DNA from: Dicyema japonicum
Lineage: Eukaryota; Dicyemida; Rhombozoa; Dicyemidae
Length of the DNA: 64,000 nucleotides
Reading direction: 5' to 3'
NCBI GenBank assembly: GCA_011109175.1
Contig: RDEW01000010.1
Coordinates: forward strand, 789,837 to 853,836
Both the position numbers and the translations under genes were made by a program. Under the pieces are notes generated by a model. The model was given only the letters and a program-made list of their open reading frames with translations, was not told the origin of the DNA and ran no database searches. This document shows, one piece after another, positions 1 through 12,419 of the stretch; the stretch's first letter is position 1; every line of letters starts with the position of its first letter.

Positions 1-574
1 GTGATTTTAACTTAAATTTTCATGATTTAAATAAATTATAATTTTAATATATAAAAATTAATTTTTATAAACTCAAAATTGATTCAAATTTATAATCTTA
101 CAAATCTATTAAAATAAATAAAATAAAATCTTACAAATCTGAAAACCTTGTATCAGCTTTTGCCTTTCCATTTTTTTTCCTGTCATACCGTTTCCGATTC
201 CGTAATTAAGAAGAAATAATTAACGGCAAACACTTTATTGATAATAGTTAAACAATCAATTCGAGGACCATACGGGAACCGCAAATACCCTCATAGGATT
301 TTTACGGAAGTTGGCTCAAACAGGCATCTTACTATCAAAGATCCGATGTCATGTTGGAATGAAACCGATTTTGGTTATAACATTTTTTTAAAAGGTTTTG
401 GGTCTCATTGGACCGATCTGAGTAAGAGGCTGTCAGAATAAAGTTGGAAATAGAGAAACTTCAACACAAGAGGTGTTCCATGGTATTTCTCACCCTTCTA
501 CGGGAAAAAGACTCGTCGGGCCTTCTGTTTGTACTGTCGAGTTCAAGGAGTTCAAGTTGTACTGGACTATTATC
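1..574. other. AT-rich stretch without a recognised gene
   Basis: The first 240 bases are very AT-rich low-complexity DNA with a short repeated segment around aaataaaatcttacaaatct. A 67-codon open frame at 238-441 (+) has no motif I recognise and no intron-linked partner, so I do not call it a gene. Confidence 0.4.
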
Positions 575-1660
575 TTTATTTAACAAACAATAAAAAAGTT
601 AATATATTTATTAATCAACTACCTTCCTCGCCTGCCTGTTCGACAGCCTCCTCAGGCAGGTTCGATTCTGGTTGCTGAAACAACTCCGAGAGCGCATTGT
701 CAAATTGAACCCTCTGCCCATATGGCATCTCAGGGCTCTGCCTCCTATACTCCAGTGTCAGACTCTCTAGGGTCCGCTTTAATACAGTGGACTGTAGATA
801 GGCCTAGAGCTTCCTATCTACCCCCAACTGCTTCAGATAACCCTTGTGGTACTTTGTTGCAATTCCTTCCCACGTCATTACTATAGGAATAACGAGGACC
901 TTGCAACCAAGCATCTGCCCCATCTCGTTTGCAAGAAAGTCATACTTCCTTTTTTTCTCCACCTCCACAGTCTGCAAACGGTCTTGAGACGTGATGCCAA
1001 CCTCTATGATAAGGACTTGGCCAGACTCCTTATCGTGTACCACAATGTCCGGTTTATTGTGCTTGACTAGCACCGAGGTACGGATAACACTGTCTACCTT
1101 AATTTGGACCCTGGTGTTCTCTACTACAGATTGCACCTTATGAGTCCGCAACTTTCTGGTGTGGCGAATACCATACTTATTGCATAGTAGAAGATGAAGA
1201 CTCCTTACTACCTCGTTATGCCTCCACACATAGTCGTGGCAGAGCATGGATCCACATCGAGTGGCTAAATGATCAACCGACATGCTCCTTGACTTACAGT
1301 GGGGACATGTATTTGTTGATCGACCCCAAAAAATATTGCGGTCTTGCATATACGTGTACAGCGCCTCCGATCGAGGTGAGTTGTCACCGTATTTTAGCCA
1401 TATTGTCGACGACTTAAGGTCGACATGTGGGTTGTCCAATGCTCTAAAGAGGACTTTATGAAGGTTTTTTAAGTTGATCTTTTCCATCAAATTATTATAT
1501 TGTAATTCGATCAACGCCTTCACATTTACTAGCCCACCATCATGAACACCATACTTAGCAGACAAAAAAGGTTTGATAGTGCCTAGGTGGGTTGCCCGTG
1601 TTTTCTCGGTCGTTATTATGGCGTGCTTCCTAGCAGTAATAATATTAATTAAAATTTTTA
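575..1660 (-). mobile_element. R2-like non-LTR retrotransposon, 3' end, copy 1
   Basis: This is the 5'-truncated C-terminal part of a reverse transcriptase polyprotein. The frame at 804-1565 carries a CCHC zinc knuckle (C-x2-C-x8-H-x4-C, residues about 88-105), an R-H-N-E-V segment just after it, and then a restriction-like endonuclease core: KPDIVV, IIEVGITSQDR and KKRKYDFL, the PD-(D/E)xK arrangement of R2/NeSL-type elements. Homologous coding continues upstream to about 1650. A CAG-to-TAG change gives a stop at about 804, where the copy at 37865-38892 reads Gln; the original frame runs on for about 60 residues to about 610. The 3' untranslated end is AT-rich, near 575-605. It is dead, but close enough to the other copy to imply recent activity. 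Confidence 0.85.
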
Positions 1661-1715
1661 ATTAGCGAAAAAAATCAAAATATTAAAAAAAAATTTAATT
1701 ATAACTTTTATTGTG

Positions 1716-2151
1716 ATGTCTGATGATCCGTCGCAAAATGATGACCCTTTTAAGAATCTACGAAGAAAAGTCTTGTTTAATTTCAATGGTAGAACCCAGA
1801 ATTAGAAAAACGGTTGATTGAACTCAAAAAACGCCAGTTTTCCCGCGAATACAATAAAATGACCTCAAATGTTTCCTCACGTGGGTGAAAACTCAAACAG
1901 TTGCTAAAGAAGGTAAATCATATTAAATATGGAAGTGAGAGTGGTTGAAAAGAGTTTAATGTCACTGTTTAATTTTATAACGACTGTTGTATGTGCTTTT
2001 GTCTTCGGCTTCTTCGCTGCTCATTTGCTGTTTGGGAAGACTGACTTATTATCAGTTTGTTATGTGTTTACCTTAGAAAATGTTTGTAGGATTGATTTTT
2101 GCTTCTGCCGTCTTTATTGCTGACATTTACTTTATTATTAAGTCACAATAA
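1716..2151 (+). CDS. Small two-transmembrane protein, multi-exon, unassigned
   Basis: The start at 1716 gives an acidic N-terminus (MSDDPSQNDDPFKNLRRK), followed by a basic helical stretch around 1805-1860 (KRLIELKKRQFSREYNKM). A hydrophobic helix lies at 1960-2060 (FITTVVCAFVFGFFAAHLLFG). A 22-bp intron at about 2055-2076 joins this to a second helix (MFVGLIFASAVFIADIYF) that ends in IIKSQ and a stop at 2151. The hairpin of two membrane helices with a short cytosolic tail resembles ER assembly factors such as Vma21 in outline only; no diagnostic residues support that name. The junctions between about 1770 and 1930 do not resolve cleanly, so a base error or an unusual intron may be present there. 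Confidence 0.5.
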
Positions 2152-2898
2152 ATATTTTTATTTTTTAACGATTTACTCTGAAGATTCCTTTCTTATCATT
2201 TGTCCCTTCGTTCGATTACCATTGGCGATTCAACTGTCTTAGGAGACGCCCAATAGGAAAAACGGATCTACCCACTTCACGGGATCATTCCTTGGAAAGG
2301 TTCCAACAATTATAATCGTTTTTCTTCCCCAACTTTACTGGATCATTCACCGGAAGTGTTCCCATAACTATTATTCTGGTGGGTTTGTATTTGGGAGGTT
2401 TTATCATGAATGCGACCATGGGATCTGAATACACATAATTATTTGTGCATTTGTGGTTAATAAAATTAATTTGTAATTTCCCCTGCCATATTGATTAGGT
2501 ACAATTAATCGTTAAAATAATTGAAGGCGAAAGTGTAGAAAACAGAAATATGGGTTCGTTTCCCACACTGCTACTTACGTGGTTGAAGGATTTCCTTTCT
2601 GCTCTTTGCCTATTTCTATTCCTAGATGCGCCAGTGTATTCAGTTAACTCAGGAGACGCCCAATTCCTGCCCGGCATCCAAAATGATCCCCTTCTTTTCG
2701 ACTCCACTGGAGGAATGCATACAATGATAGATGATTAGAAGGGATACGTCCCACTCTGACCGAGGAAATTGGATAATTTTTATTTTTGGTATATTCATGG
2801 TTATTAAAAAAATAAAATAATTAAAATCTAAATATTTTTCTAAATAAATAAAATTCGAGGTTTGAATCGTTTCCATAGAATTTCGATATCATTATTGA
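2152..2898. other. Intergenic, with decayed repeat pieces
   Basis: No gene is recognised. Segments at about 2260-2460 and 2640-2740 contain weak matches to the dispersed repeat family 3 (gatcatt... ccactggagg... and a terminal ggttaataaa), and the phrase aggagacgcccaat occurs twice (2240s and 2650s). They are too decayed to bound. The AGBL5 promoter presumably lies at the right end. Confidence 0.35.
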
Positions 2899-4766
2899 AT
2901 GGAAACAACATGTAATGGCCTAACATTCTCCTCAAGGATGACTTCTGGCAATCTTAAACATGTCGAATCGGTCCCTGATTCAACAGACCATACTTACACA
3001 TACCGGCTTTGGTTAAATAAGGACTGTGAGAATACGCCCTTCCAAACCTCTAATTGCACGTGGTTTTACTTCTCTGTTAGTGGATATTCTCCTGGATCGA
3101 CTATTTGTTTGCAAATCGTCAACATGCAAAACCAATCTAAGCTTTTTCGTTTTGGACACGTGCCATTAAGTCGCACTATTCCTTCCAAAGATAGTTGGGA
3201 GCGGATAAAGGAAAACGTAGAATTCAAAGTTCAATCATGATTATAATTTTAAGCAATGCGAAGAAGGATATTCCCTCACATTTTGCCACGTGTTTCCTTG
3301 TGAAGAAAACACAACCACTGAATTTGCCTTTACTTATCCGTGGACTTTCGAGGAAGAACAAAAGTTTTTGGCAGAATTGGACAAAAATTACTCCCGAAAG
3401 CTCTCAATTAGCAAAGAGTATTTGTCTTAAATCAAAATAGTATATACTATCACAGAGAAGTACTCTGCTATTCTATTGGTGGTAAACCCGTCGACCTGAT
3501 AACGGTCACATCACCCAATGGGACGAAAAATGAGAAAGAAAAGAGATTTGATTGGCGCTTATTTCCAGAAGGCCATAATTGTAGGGCATTTAATAAAAGA
3601 GTTAGAATTTGGAATAATATATGTTTAGGTTGTATTACTAACTGCACGTGTTCACCCAGGAGAGACTCCGTCGAGTTTTGTATTGATAGGGTTGTTAAAG
3701 TTCCTCCTTCAACGGAAAGAGCCGAGAGCCTGTCGATTGAGACGAGAATTTGTGTTTAAAATAATCCAATGTTGAATCCAGACGGAGTAATTGCAGGCAA
3801 TTACAGAATGGACTGTTTGGGAGTTAATTTGAACAGATTTTACGACTTACCCGACCCTCTTATACATCCGTCAATATATGCAGTCAAAAGTCTGGCAATC
3901 TACCACCACGTTGCTAATTCGGGAATTTCGAATGGATGCAATCTACTAGAGAAAATATTTGGCTGTAAAACTGAGGACGATTTTTTCGGCACAAGCGAAC
4001 ATTTAAACAATCCAAATTTACTATCAATATCCTCCAACAACAGTGGTATCGCCTTTTACATTGATTTCCACGGGCATGTTTCAAAACGTGGTTGTTTTAT
4101 ATACGGAAATCACTTTAAGGAGGAAAAAGCTCAAGTATAATTCGTAAAATAGTTAGATTGACAATATTCTACTTGCCAAGCTAATCTCACTCAACTGTAG
4201 GCATTTTGATCTAGAAAGTTGTAATTTTTCAGAACGGATGATGAACTGCACGGACGGACGAGGACAGTCAAGAGAAGGTAGTGCACGTGTGAGCATACAT
4301 AAGGCAATAGGGATAATAAACAGGTTATTATCTGAAAGCAATTTAGTTATACTTTCGAGTGCAATATAATACAAATCGAATTGTAAACGATGTTCCGAGT
4401 CTCAACATTGATGAACCAACTATTTACACGCAAAAGTTCACTAAACAGGATTTCTACCAAATTGGAAAGGACGTGGCGGTCTCGTTGCTTGATTACTGCG
4501 GGGCTAACCCAAATTCACGACTGCCGATTTCCCAATTCAAAAATATCTCTGGAGTCAGACTTTGGGCTTCAAAATTTATTCAATCTCAACGGAGAAAGTT
4601 AAAAAACGGAAAATCAAAAAACTTGAACTTGAAAGACGAAAGTCAGGAAAAGTCAGAAACTACCAAAATTTCAGACACGGATTTTGGAGATTTAAAAATA
4701 AACCTGGAAAATAAGCAAAACACAGGCAAACGAATATTTCCGAAAATATCTATGGTTTTTTGTTAA
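2899..4766 (+). CDS. AGBL5: AGBL5/CCP5-like cytosolic carboxypeptidase
   Basis: CCP5-type M14 metallocarboxypeptidases remove glutamates from tubulin, including the branch-point residue. The start at 2899 reads [19 protein letters not shown], matching the family's N-terminus, followed by the beta-sandwich domain. The catalytic domain shows the zinc motif HPGETPSS (about 3652-3676), PMLNPDGV, a GNYR...GVNLNR segment, YIDFHGH (third zinc ligand) and a late TFECN. About five introns of 22-28 bp can be placed, for example 4135-4156 (22 bp) before [19 protein letters not shown]. Two single-base frameshifts interrupt it: near 3233, before the DYNFKQC segment, and near 4362, where ECN should continue as YNTNRI. 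Both flanking frames stay conserved, so sequence error is more likely than decay. The stop is at 4764-4766 after a Lys-rich tail. In a dicyemid it would serve the ciliated epidermis. Confidence 0.9.
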
Positions 4767-6541
4767 ATTTATTTTTTGAACAAAAAATCAAACTGTGAAC
4801 GGGATCACATTCAGCTTCCGATTGCGACTGTTTGGCCTTTCAAAAAGTACTAATATTTTTGTTATCATAGGCCACTCTCCTGCAAGAAAAGAAAACAAAA
4901 AAGTAGTCTTATTCTCTTAGTTGCATAGATTGGTTGAAAGATAAGAATGACGATAAGTAAGGATTTTAATAATGCTTAGCCTCAGTTCCACCAAAACAAT
5001 TAACGTTAATGCGACAAAAATTGTATTTTATTATTTAGTTAGAAACTGTCCGGAATAGCATATTTTGTTAAAATATGACTACTTTTGATAAAATTATTTT
5101 GTTTGTTTTTAGTCATCAATGGTAGTGAACTTGAGAATTAAAGTGTAAAGAATTAATAATAGGATTTGAGGTTTATATTTATGTGACAATGATTGGTAAA
5201 ATTGTCAATACAATGATATAAAGCTACTACAGTGCCTGGTCGATTAATGGAGTGAACTTTAAAAAAGCTTTCTGAATTGATTTTAAAAGTTAGAATTTTG
5301 TTAATGTTCTAAAAGTTATTGGGATTATAATTTTCCCATTTTTGAATAGAAAATATTTCGCTTCGATGTAGCGTGAGTCAACTCATTTACTGCTTCATGT
5401 TTTGCATTTCCCGCTTATTCTGACTGCCAAAATGTCGAATCTTCCGAACGAAGTACTCAGCCCTCAAAGATCGGTCTTTTTTGTCTCAGTCGCCTTCGAA
5501 ACCTTTTGAAAATTAATTTTTTAAAAGTTATCGATAAAATTGAGAATGCAATCGCAACGTGATTCAGAGATTCCCGTGAAGGGAGATATTTCTTTACAAT
5601 AATTATCAACAGGAATCAAAAATATCATTTGTTCTGCTTCGTTGGATTATCCTTGGAAGAGTTCTCAAATATTCATAATTTTTTTCAGCGACCATGGAAG
5701 TGGGTGCGCATAATTAGTTATTACCTTACCTAAGGTACTTAATCATGCTCAAACCACAAAAGACAGTTGTCGTGGACAATGATCATTCTCAGGGACAGTG
5801 AAAAATATCTTCATTAGAGAGGGTCTTTGAATGATGTCACAATCCCATTTCTGATTTCGTTGTCCACTCCTTTACTTATTCTCTTATACACTTCAGGGAT
5901 TTCGAAGATTGTTGGGACAAACGGAAACATTCTCAAGAAGCGAGTATTTCTTTAGTTTCATTCTTTCCATATTTGTCGGCATTTGAGCGTCCGAATGAGC
6001 CGTTAGTTCAATATATGAGATAATGAATGGGTTATCCCATTATATCTCTTCCCGCTTCCACGATGAAAATTTGATGACCAAATAAAAGAAAAGCACACAG
6101 TTGACTCCAGACTACATTTGATAATCTCATTATGGGAACTTCCAGGCGTTCCTTCTAAAAGAAATCGGATGAATCCCTTCCAACCAACATTCGCCCTACA
6201 ACGACATATGTTAAGTTCGTAGACGTCAATCCGAAAATGCAAGTAAGCACCAATGCAGAGGCTCTTGTTAAACAAATTCCAAAACGCTGGAGGAGTTCGA
6301 CGTTGAGCTAACATTCGCTGTCTTTAATGCACGTCAAACGAAGACGAGGAAAGATATGGTGGTAGTTGCCTTTCTTCAGTTTGATGCAGGAATACTTAAG
6401 GATTACCTCTTCCTCTTTCATCCTAACCTCATTTAGAGCCAGTCACAATTAGAAGGAATTAGAATCTCTACCAGGGTTGTTATTTATTTTATTTATTTTT
6501 TTGAAATTTTGATTTTTTAATAAAATAATAAGGACAAAACA
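4767..6541. other. Long intergenic stretch, no gene seen
   Basis: About 1.8 kb with no conserved frame on either strand. The 103-codon minus frame at 6003-6314 has no recognisable motif. The right end (6480-6540) is the AT-rich 3' tail of the minus-strand retrotransposon that follows. Confidence 0.4.
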
Positions 6542-9385
6542 TTAGTTAGGTGCCGCCCTCACTGCGTGGCTGCTCCCTCTCAGAATTGCGAGCGAAATTT
6601 GCTCAAACAGCCAGCGGCGTTCGCGGAGATCTTCAGTGCATGAGGTGATTCGGTTTCCAATACGTCCGAAAAACTCTAGTGTAGAGAGGGAGTAGGATCC
6701 TGAAGTCTCCATAGCAAGGGAACAAATTGGACATCTTTGGGAAGGTCGCCGTATTTTTCGAGTTTGGCCTTCTCCGCCTTGACAGCTGCAGAGCAGACTC
6801 TTGAAGCGCACTCGTGAAGATTGTTCGGAGCGAACGTATCTGTACATGCCACGTCCCAAACAAGTAGTTTCCCGGCCTCAAAGGAAACATGGTCATCCGT
6901 CCGGTCGTTTCTCCTCACCTCTGCACAACCTGACCGGTTCAAGAATGGCCGAGTAACCAGCAGCATCCATAGCCCGCTTGACAATCTCATTCAGAGCCTT
7001 GTGCCTTGGAGATCTGCCAGCGCTTTTCTTGCAGGCGAGAGGGTGCAGGCCATAGCAGTCTATCAGGACACCACATCGGCACGGGTGAGGTACACATACT
7101 TTCAGTCCCAGCCGCAGAGATACCACTTCTAACGCATTCATTATCCAGAAAAGTGCCCAGAGCTCCATTGGGATGGCGTTTAGCCAAGCTCCGCTCTCAG
7201 GGGAAGCCCCCGAAAGCAAACAAGCGCGTCGGTGCTGATTGGCCGATTCCAGTAGGACCAAATGATTTCCAGCACAATAAATTGTCCAGGTTTCGCTGGC
7301 AGTCTTGTGAAGGAGGCAGGGGAGGTTGGTGGCATTCCAGGCTTCTCGTGCGTGGATTATGTCTTGGTCAATTGAGAATTCGGGTAGGGAGTGTAGAATT
7401 TTCCTGACCAAAGGTTCGCAGGCCGTGAGTGAAGACAGATGTGCAGGAAGTGAGACGTCCAAAGTACGACGGATTCCAAGACCCCCAAATCTAACTGGGA
7501 GTGTAGTTTGCTTCCATCTAGCATCGTCGAATTTGACATTAAATATTTGCTCCGTCGAGCTGAGGAAAGACAAATCAAAATGCTCAAGCTGCTCCAGTTG
7601 GGAATAGACGGGGCTGTCCTGAGTAAATAGGCGATTCTCTGAATGTTAAGACTTCTTTTCATGAGGAATAGTGCTGATGTGAGTCAAAAGCTGTAATCTG
7701 TCCAGCGATTTGCATAGGAGTTGTTTTTTGTCAAGGAGGACATGCTTCATCGCATTCCTAGTGATCGGAGATCCAAGAAAAATCACTTCGTTTCCAAGGG
7801 TCGAAATCCCACCAGGAAACAAGGAGAAAAATTATTGAACAATTGAAGAGAAGTCATCGTCAGCAAGACCACAGTTTGTTATTTCATTTCGTTGTATTCA
7901 ATTCAAGACCCACCTTGGACAACGCAGGATGAGTACTTCCAACTCCTGGAAGACCATTCCGGGGGACCTCCTAAGACAGTGTCATCGAAGTACCAGATGT
8001 TGAGTGGGCATCGAGAGAGCTTCGTATCCTCTAAATTCCGAGGGAGAACAGCAGTGGTCCGAGGGGTCGCCCTGTTGAACACCCGAGGACGATGGAACCA
8101 TGAAATCCCCGTGCAATGTGATGAGGCTTTCCGTATGAATAATTGACCAGTTCAAATATGTATGGACATCTTTCTTGCAGGCCTCCAGAATGCAGTCTCT
8201 TCTTAAACTGTTAAAAGCGTTCTTGATGTCCAGTTTACCATAATGTGCCTTTTAAAGTCTTGAATGCTGCGTTCCTGAATCTCTGACGGAGTGAACGGCT
8301 GCCTCACATCCAAGACGAACTCCGACTTTGACTGGGAAGTAAGGATTTTGACAAGATTGACGTAGAAAATCTGGAAGCAATCTTGGCCTGCGAATCGACG
8401 GATCACCATCCCTTCTTGTCGACTGCAATCAGACTAGCCGAAAACAAGATATGTCGTATCAAATCAGGCAAGTGTCCAGATATTATCCTGTTCATAAGAG
8501 AAGTGAGTGAGGAGAGACGACAATGCTTGGTCTCCAATAGTTAGTGAAATAAGGTCTTTAAGATGGCTGGGCTTTAAGCCATTGAGACCTCCATTGCTGC
8601 TTAGTGCAAAGTTCTATAACGCCGTGATGGCATTCTCAGGCGACGTGGATAAAGGGGTCACTTTTGATGAGGGTGAACAGTGGCGTAGGTCATTCGGAGA
8701 GGGTGGATGCTTCTCCAATAGAATCTTGTAAGTATCAGCGGTTGGATTGTGTGGTCCGCCTGAGAGTGAGAGGGCCTTCAATGCGGATCGGGTTCTTCTT
8801 TCAAGCAACTTCGATCGTACAGTCTTCTTAGGCGAAAAATCTCCGTTTCCCGAGTTGAACTCCGACTCGAGCGGATGCAAAAGGACGGGAGGTCCGTAAA
8901 ATGAGTTCCATCCATAAATGGCGGATGTTATTCTTCATTTCAATCGAGAGAGACTGTTTCCCATTGCGATCTCGGGGGAGCCAAGTGCGAAAGGAGCAAA
9001 ATTAAACAAACGTACCCATTCGTTTATAGAGTCGGAGTGGAGAGCATCGTCGATTGCTTTGGTTAAGCCTTCGGCAGCTAGGGAGCGTGCTGCTTTTGGG
9101 ATCTTCACAGGGATACTCCTCGATGAACGGCGTTCATTGATAAGTTTGAGCAGCGAATCTGGATCCAATTTGGGAAAGGTCTTCTCCGGAAGTGTATGCA
9201 CTCGCGTGACCATTAGGAAACCCCCAGCCAATTCCAAAGCACGAACGACAGTGCCAAATCCCAAAGGCGCGGATAGAGGCCTGAGAGAGCTTCAAACATC
9301 CGAGGTGAAAGAAGCCTCCACAGACAGAACAAGAAATTCAGAACTTCCTGAAATTGCTCATGTTGCAGATAGAGCAATTGAACGA
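6542..9385 (-). mobile_element. PHD-finger/RT/RLE non-LTR retrotransposon, near full length, decayed
   Basis: Read on the minus strand, this shows the whole domain order of the element. A C4HC3 PHD-type finger lies at about 9375-9265 (C-x2-C ... CSVCGGFFHLGC ... WHCRSC) with an in-frame stop inside. A linker follows with PKAARSLAAEGLTK (about 9110-9060). Reverse transcriptase motif A is KLDIKNAFN near 8225 and motif B SSGVQQGDP near 8070. The thumb (DARWKQTTLPVRFGGLGIRR) lies at 7525-7465. A Cys/His cluster (CRCG..D..GLHPLAC) lies at about 7090-7030, then EKRPDG, a WD-x2-C-x-DT-like strand and a terminal FER/QISLAILRGNSHAV. The end resembles a restriction-like endonuclease (PD...D...KxxKY). 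Several stops and frameshifts make it inactive. About ten other 3' fragments occur in this window. Confidence 0.85.
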
Positions 9386-9539
9386 TGACTTTTCGAGTAA
9401 CATTCCACTGAATCAACAATAGGTGACAGTCAAGAATAGGAGGAAAATCTCAATAGACGAAAATCAACACAACACGACAATATAACAATTTTTCAAAACA
9501 ACGAGAAAGAGGATAAATGTTATCATCTAATTAAGTGAT

Positions 9540-10005
9540 CCAGGTGTCCATACCAGTCCTTTCCCTGCAGTTAGTTTTGGAGTCCTGGATTAATCTCTAC
9601 AGCGGGGAAGGCTTCTTCTCATATCTCGGGCAGGCGTCCATATATAATTTGATGTGCGGTCCGAGGGGATGGTCAGGGGACTTTTCCATCTTGAGAAAGT
9701 CCCGGTGACGTTTTGTAAGGGATTCCATGACTCCAAGAATTGAAAGGGTCTTCTTAATGGGAAGCGGGGAGTCATACAATGTTGTTCGTTGTGTTGTCCG
9801 TAATTCTTTTCGCGTTGAGGTAAACGTCATTACATGTGACTTTCCTGGTGATATATTCAGACGGTTCTTCAGGAACCAAAGACCCATCTAGTTTAGAAGG
9901 TCTTGCACAAATCGTGTCGCCTCCTCGATTCACCAGGGTTGTTAGGGTAGTTCCAGAGTGAATAAAATCATTATTAAATTTGCTAAGCATATTACCAATT
10001 ATCAA
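9540..10005 (-). mobile_element. LINE-B fragment (RT thumb region)
   Basis: The minus frames at 9597-9887 and 9772-10005 read WFLKNRLNISPGKSHVMTF followed by LPIKKTLSILGV, the thumb/connection signature of an AP-endonuclease-class LINE reverse transcriptase. The left edge carries the 3'-terminal sequence shared by LINE-B copies (taagtgatccaggtg). Frameshifted and truncated. Confidence 0.7.
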
Positions 10006-10085
10006 ATTATTAATAAATATTATAATAATTTTAGTAATGTCAAAATATCTAATTTTCAGGATTTAATGTCACCGTAAAACCCACC

Positions 10086-11893
10086 TCAACTAAAAAACTT
10101 AGAAAACCTCAAGTTTTTCAATTTCATTAACTGTGGACAGCTTTTCTTTGTTTTGATTTCTTTTTTTGTTGTCTTCCCCTTTAACATTCTTCTTGCCTTT
10201 GTTTGACCTTTTCTGAAAATATTTAAAACAAAAACTTCCAAATCGACCAGATCAGGTAAGCACTTAAAGTCAAATTGTAGTTTCGACTGCATGACATTGG
10301 CTAGAGGTACTTCAAATCGAGCCAAATTATTTCTCTCCACAAAATCAACAGCATAGCCACTGCCTTTCTTTTTAGATTCCTGCATATAATGAGGACAAGA
10401 CCTTCTTTTTTCCTCGGACTGGAGAAGGAGGCTTATTCTTGGGTTTCAATGAACTCTCAGAGACTTCATCTTTCAATTTATATGTGGTCTTAAATTACAT
10501 TAAAAAATAATTAATAAAAGTATATCAATTTTAATAATTACTTTTTCCTCAATGATGAATAAATTGGCGGGGGTTTTTTTTAAAAACATTAAAAATGTGT
10601 TCAGTGGCTGTTCCAGTAATATTCATCTGCCATTTCAAATCGATGGTTGAGGACCAATTTTGAATTTTATTTGAATAAACAGCAAAATTATCATCATTAA
10701 AATTAATTTTAATATCTAAAATAATGATTTATTTTTAAATTATGTATTTAAATCAAATAATAAAAAATTCAAATCACCCTTTTCATTTTCTTGTGGTTCT
10801 TCGTTTACATTCTTAAATTTATTAATTTGAAAGTACCGGGTTCCTTTCAAATTTATTTAAATCATCTGAATTAAAGCAAAATGCTGCTAAATAAGAAAAG
10901 GTCTGGTGTATGTTGGGATCTGACTTGGGAGAGGGAACTCCTTTTATTTGGTTCAACGTTATACTCAATTCAAACCGGTCGTCAACTAGAATATATATTA
11001 ATATTACTTATTTTATTTTTTATACTTTCTTTACATATATTTTTTAACTCCGTCGTTATTATTTCATCGTCAAAATAAATTAAATCCAAAGAACCCACCA
11101 CATACGTTTTGTAGTCCCGTCCGATCTATTTTTAAATATTAACGTTCACTGCGAGCGGATTGTTGTTGAGAGTCAAATTTTTCAGCCTGGGTAGCTTAGA
11201 TAGCGCCTCAACTACACCTGATAGTCCTGTTAGCAAATTGTTGCTTAAATCCAAACTCATTAAGCATTTCCTATAGATTTTTATTTTATTTACCATAAAT
11301 TTGGTAGTTTTAAAAAATTCAATTCAGTAATTTTATTAAACCCTATTCCCACGTGTTCTAGTTCACTGGGAGTTGTGTCATTTTTGTTAATTTTCGATAT
11401 TATGTTACCACAGAGTTCTAAATTCTTGGATTTTAAATTTTAATAAACTTTTAACTTTTTCGGTAATTTATCCAAATCCACGTGTTCCAAGAAATTCCCG
11501 GTCAATGTGAGTTCTGTGAGTTTTGCGTATTCCACTATTTTGTCGTCCAATGTGTTAATCTGACGATGAGAGATATTTTACTTTTTTATTCCATAAAAAT
11601 AAAGTCTTAAATTCATTTTTAATATTTTTTGAAATTTTAAATTGGTTTTCTGTGGACGACTGCAACGCCTTTGCTCTGATTTTCGAAATCTCGTGACTCC
11701 ACTCGTTGGACTGAAACCAAGGGGAATTCTCTGATGTAATGAGTTCTTGTTGGAATGTGAAATCGTCATAATTTACTTTGAACTCATTTTAATTATTACT
11801 TTCATTATTCTCTTTCCCTTTAAAATTACAGGGAAACTCATCGAGATTTAGTTTCTCTATTAAACTCTCAATTACTGACGTTGCGGTTGTCAT
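10086..11893 (-). CDS. LRRC43: LRRC43-like leucine-rich repeat protein (axonemal)
   Basis: The start at 11893 (MTTATSVIESLIEKLNLDEF) precedes a helical part (ENSPWFQSNEW...) and leucine-rich repeats at about 11560-11150. These include LTELTLTGNFLEHVDLDKLP, LEHVGIGFNKITELNFLKLP, LMSLDLSNNLLTGLSG and LKNLTLNNNPLA. The repeats are capped by IGRDYKTYVVGSLDLIYFDDE, the LRRC43 pattern. The C-terminal half (10970-10086) includes FELSITLNQIKGV and a lysine-rich region ending at a stop at 10086. Introns are mostly 22-24 bp; two longer ones (about 40 and 52 bp) sit in the C-terminal half. One extra base in an eight-T run (plus strand, near 10575) breaks the frame before TPANLFIIEEK. LRRC43 is associated with motile cilia in other animals, which fits a ciliated parasite. 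Confidence 0.75.
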
Positions 11894-12419
11894 GGATATG
11901 ATTATTAATTTAAATTATTTTATTAAAAACAGTGGTGAATAAAATCGGCAGCATAACTATTTTGTAAATACTAGAATAAGCGCTATCTACAGCCGACGTA
12001 GTCTGGCGCGATTGTGTTTGCCAAAAGAGTCTCTTTCGTGGAAGGCCAAAAATAATTCTGCTGATAATCCTATAAGTTGACCTAAAAAAGTGGAAAGAGT
12101 TGAAATCCGCAGATGACCTGAACTCATCGAGGTTCGTGGAATAGATTGTGCCTAGAATTGTCTATTTTGCTGCACATTGGGGTTATATGTAGTTTGGTTT
12201 TTGTATAATTGTTTGTAATGGTGAACACAATGAGTGATTGATATTAAATGCAAATACGTCTAACTGATTGAAAGCTTCATAGATTTTACTATCCAACTTT
12301 TTCCTATCAGATAGAAGAATATTTTCAAAATTATTCAAAACGACAACGGGGACCCCACGAGGGGAACCTCTATCTCCCATATTAATTGAAATATATCTGG
12401 AATCGACACTCAGAAGATT
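11894..12419. other. Intergenic, short unassigned frame
   Basis: A 65-codon minus frame at 12183-12380 (MGDRGSPRGVPVVVLNNFEN...) has no family I recognise. Surrounding sequence contains no conserved coding. It may be a scrap of a mobile element, since the next recognisable unit is LINE-C. Confidence 0.3.

Noticed and set aside
655-690. A ggttcgattctgg B-box-like segment suggesting a tRNA gene (repeated at 37950)
   Set aside because: It lies in the coding C-terminus of the R2-like element, with no A box or foldable cloverleaf around it.
1716-2151. Naming the two-TM protein Vma21
   Set aside because: Only the helix hairpin layout agrees. Conserved residues of that family and a retrieval signal were not seen.
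6821-7607. Plus-strand open frames of 90-133 codons (also 8918-9388)
   Set aside because: They lie antisense to the reverse transcriptase and endonuclease coding of the retrotransposon and have no motifs of their own.
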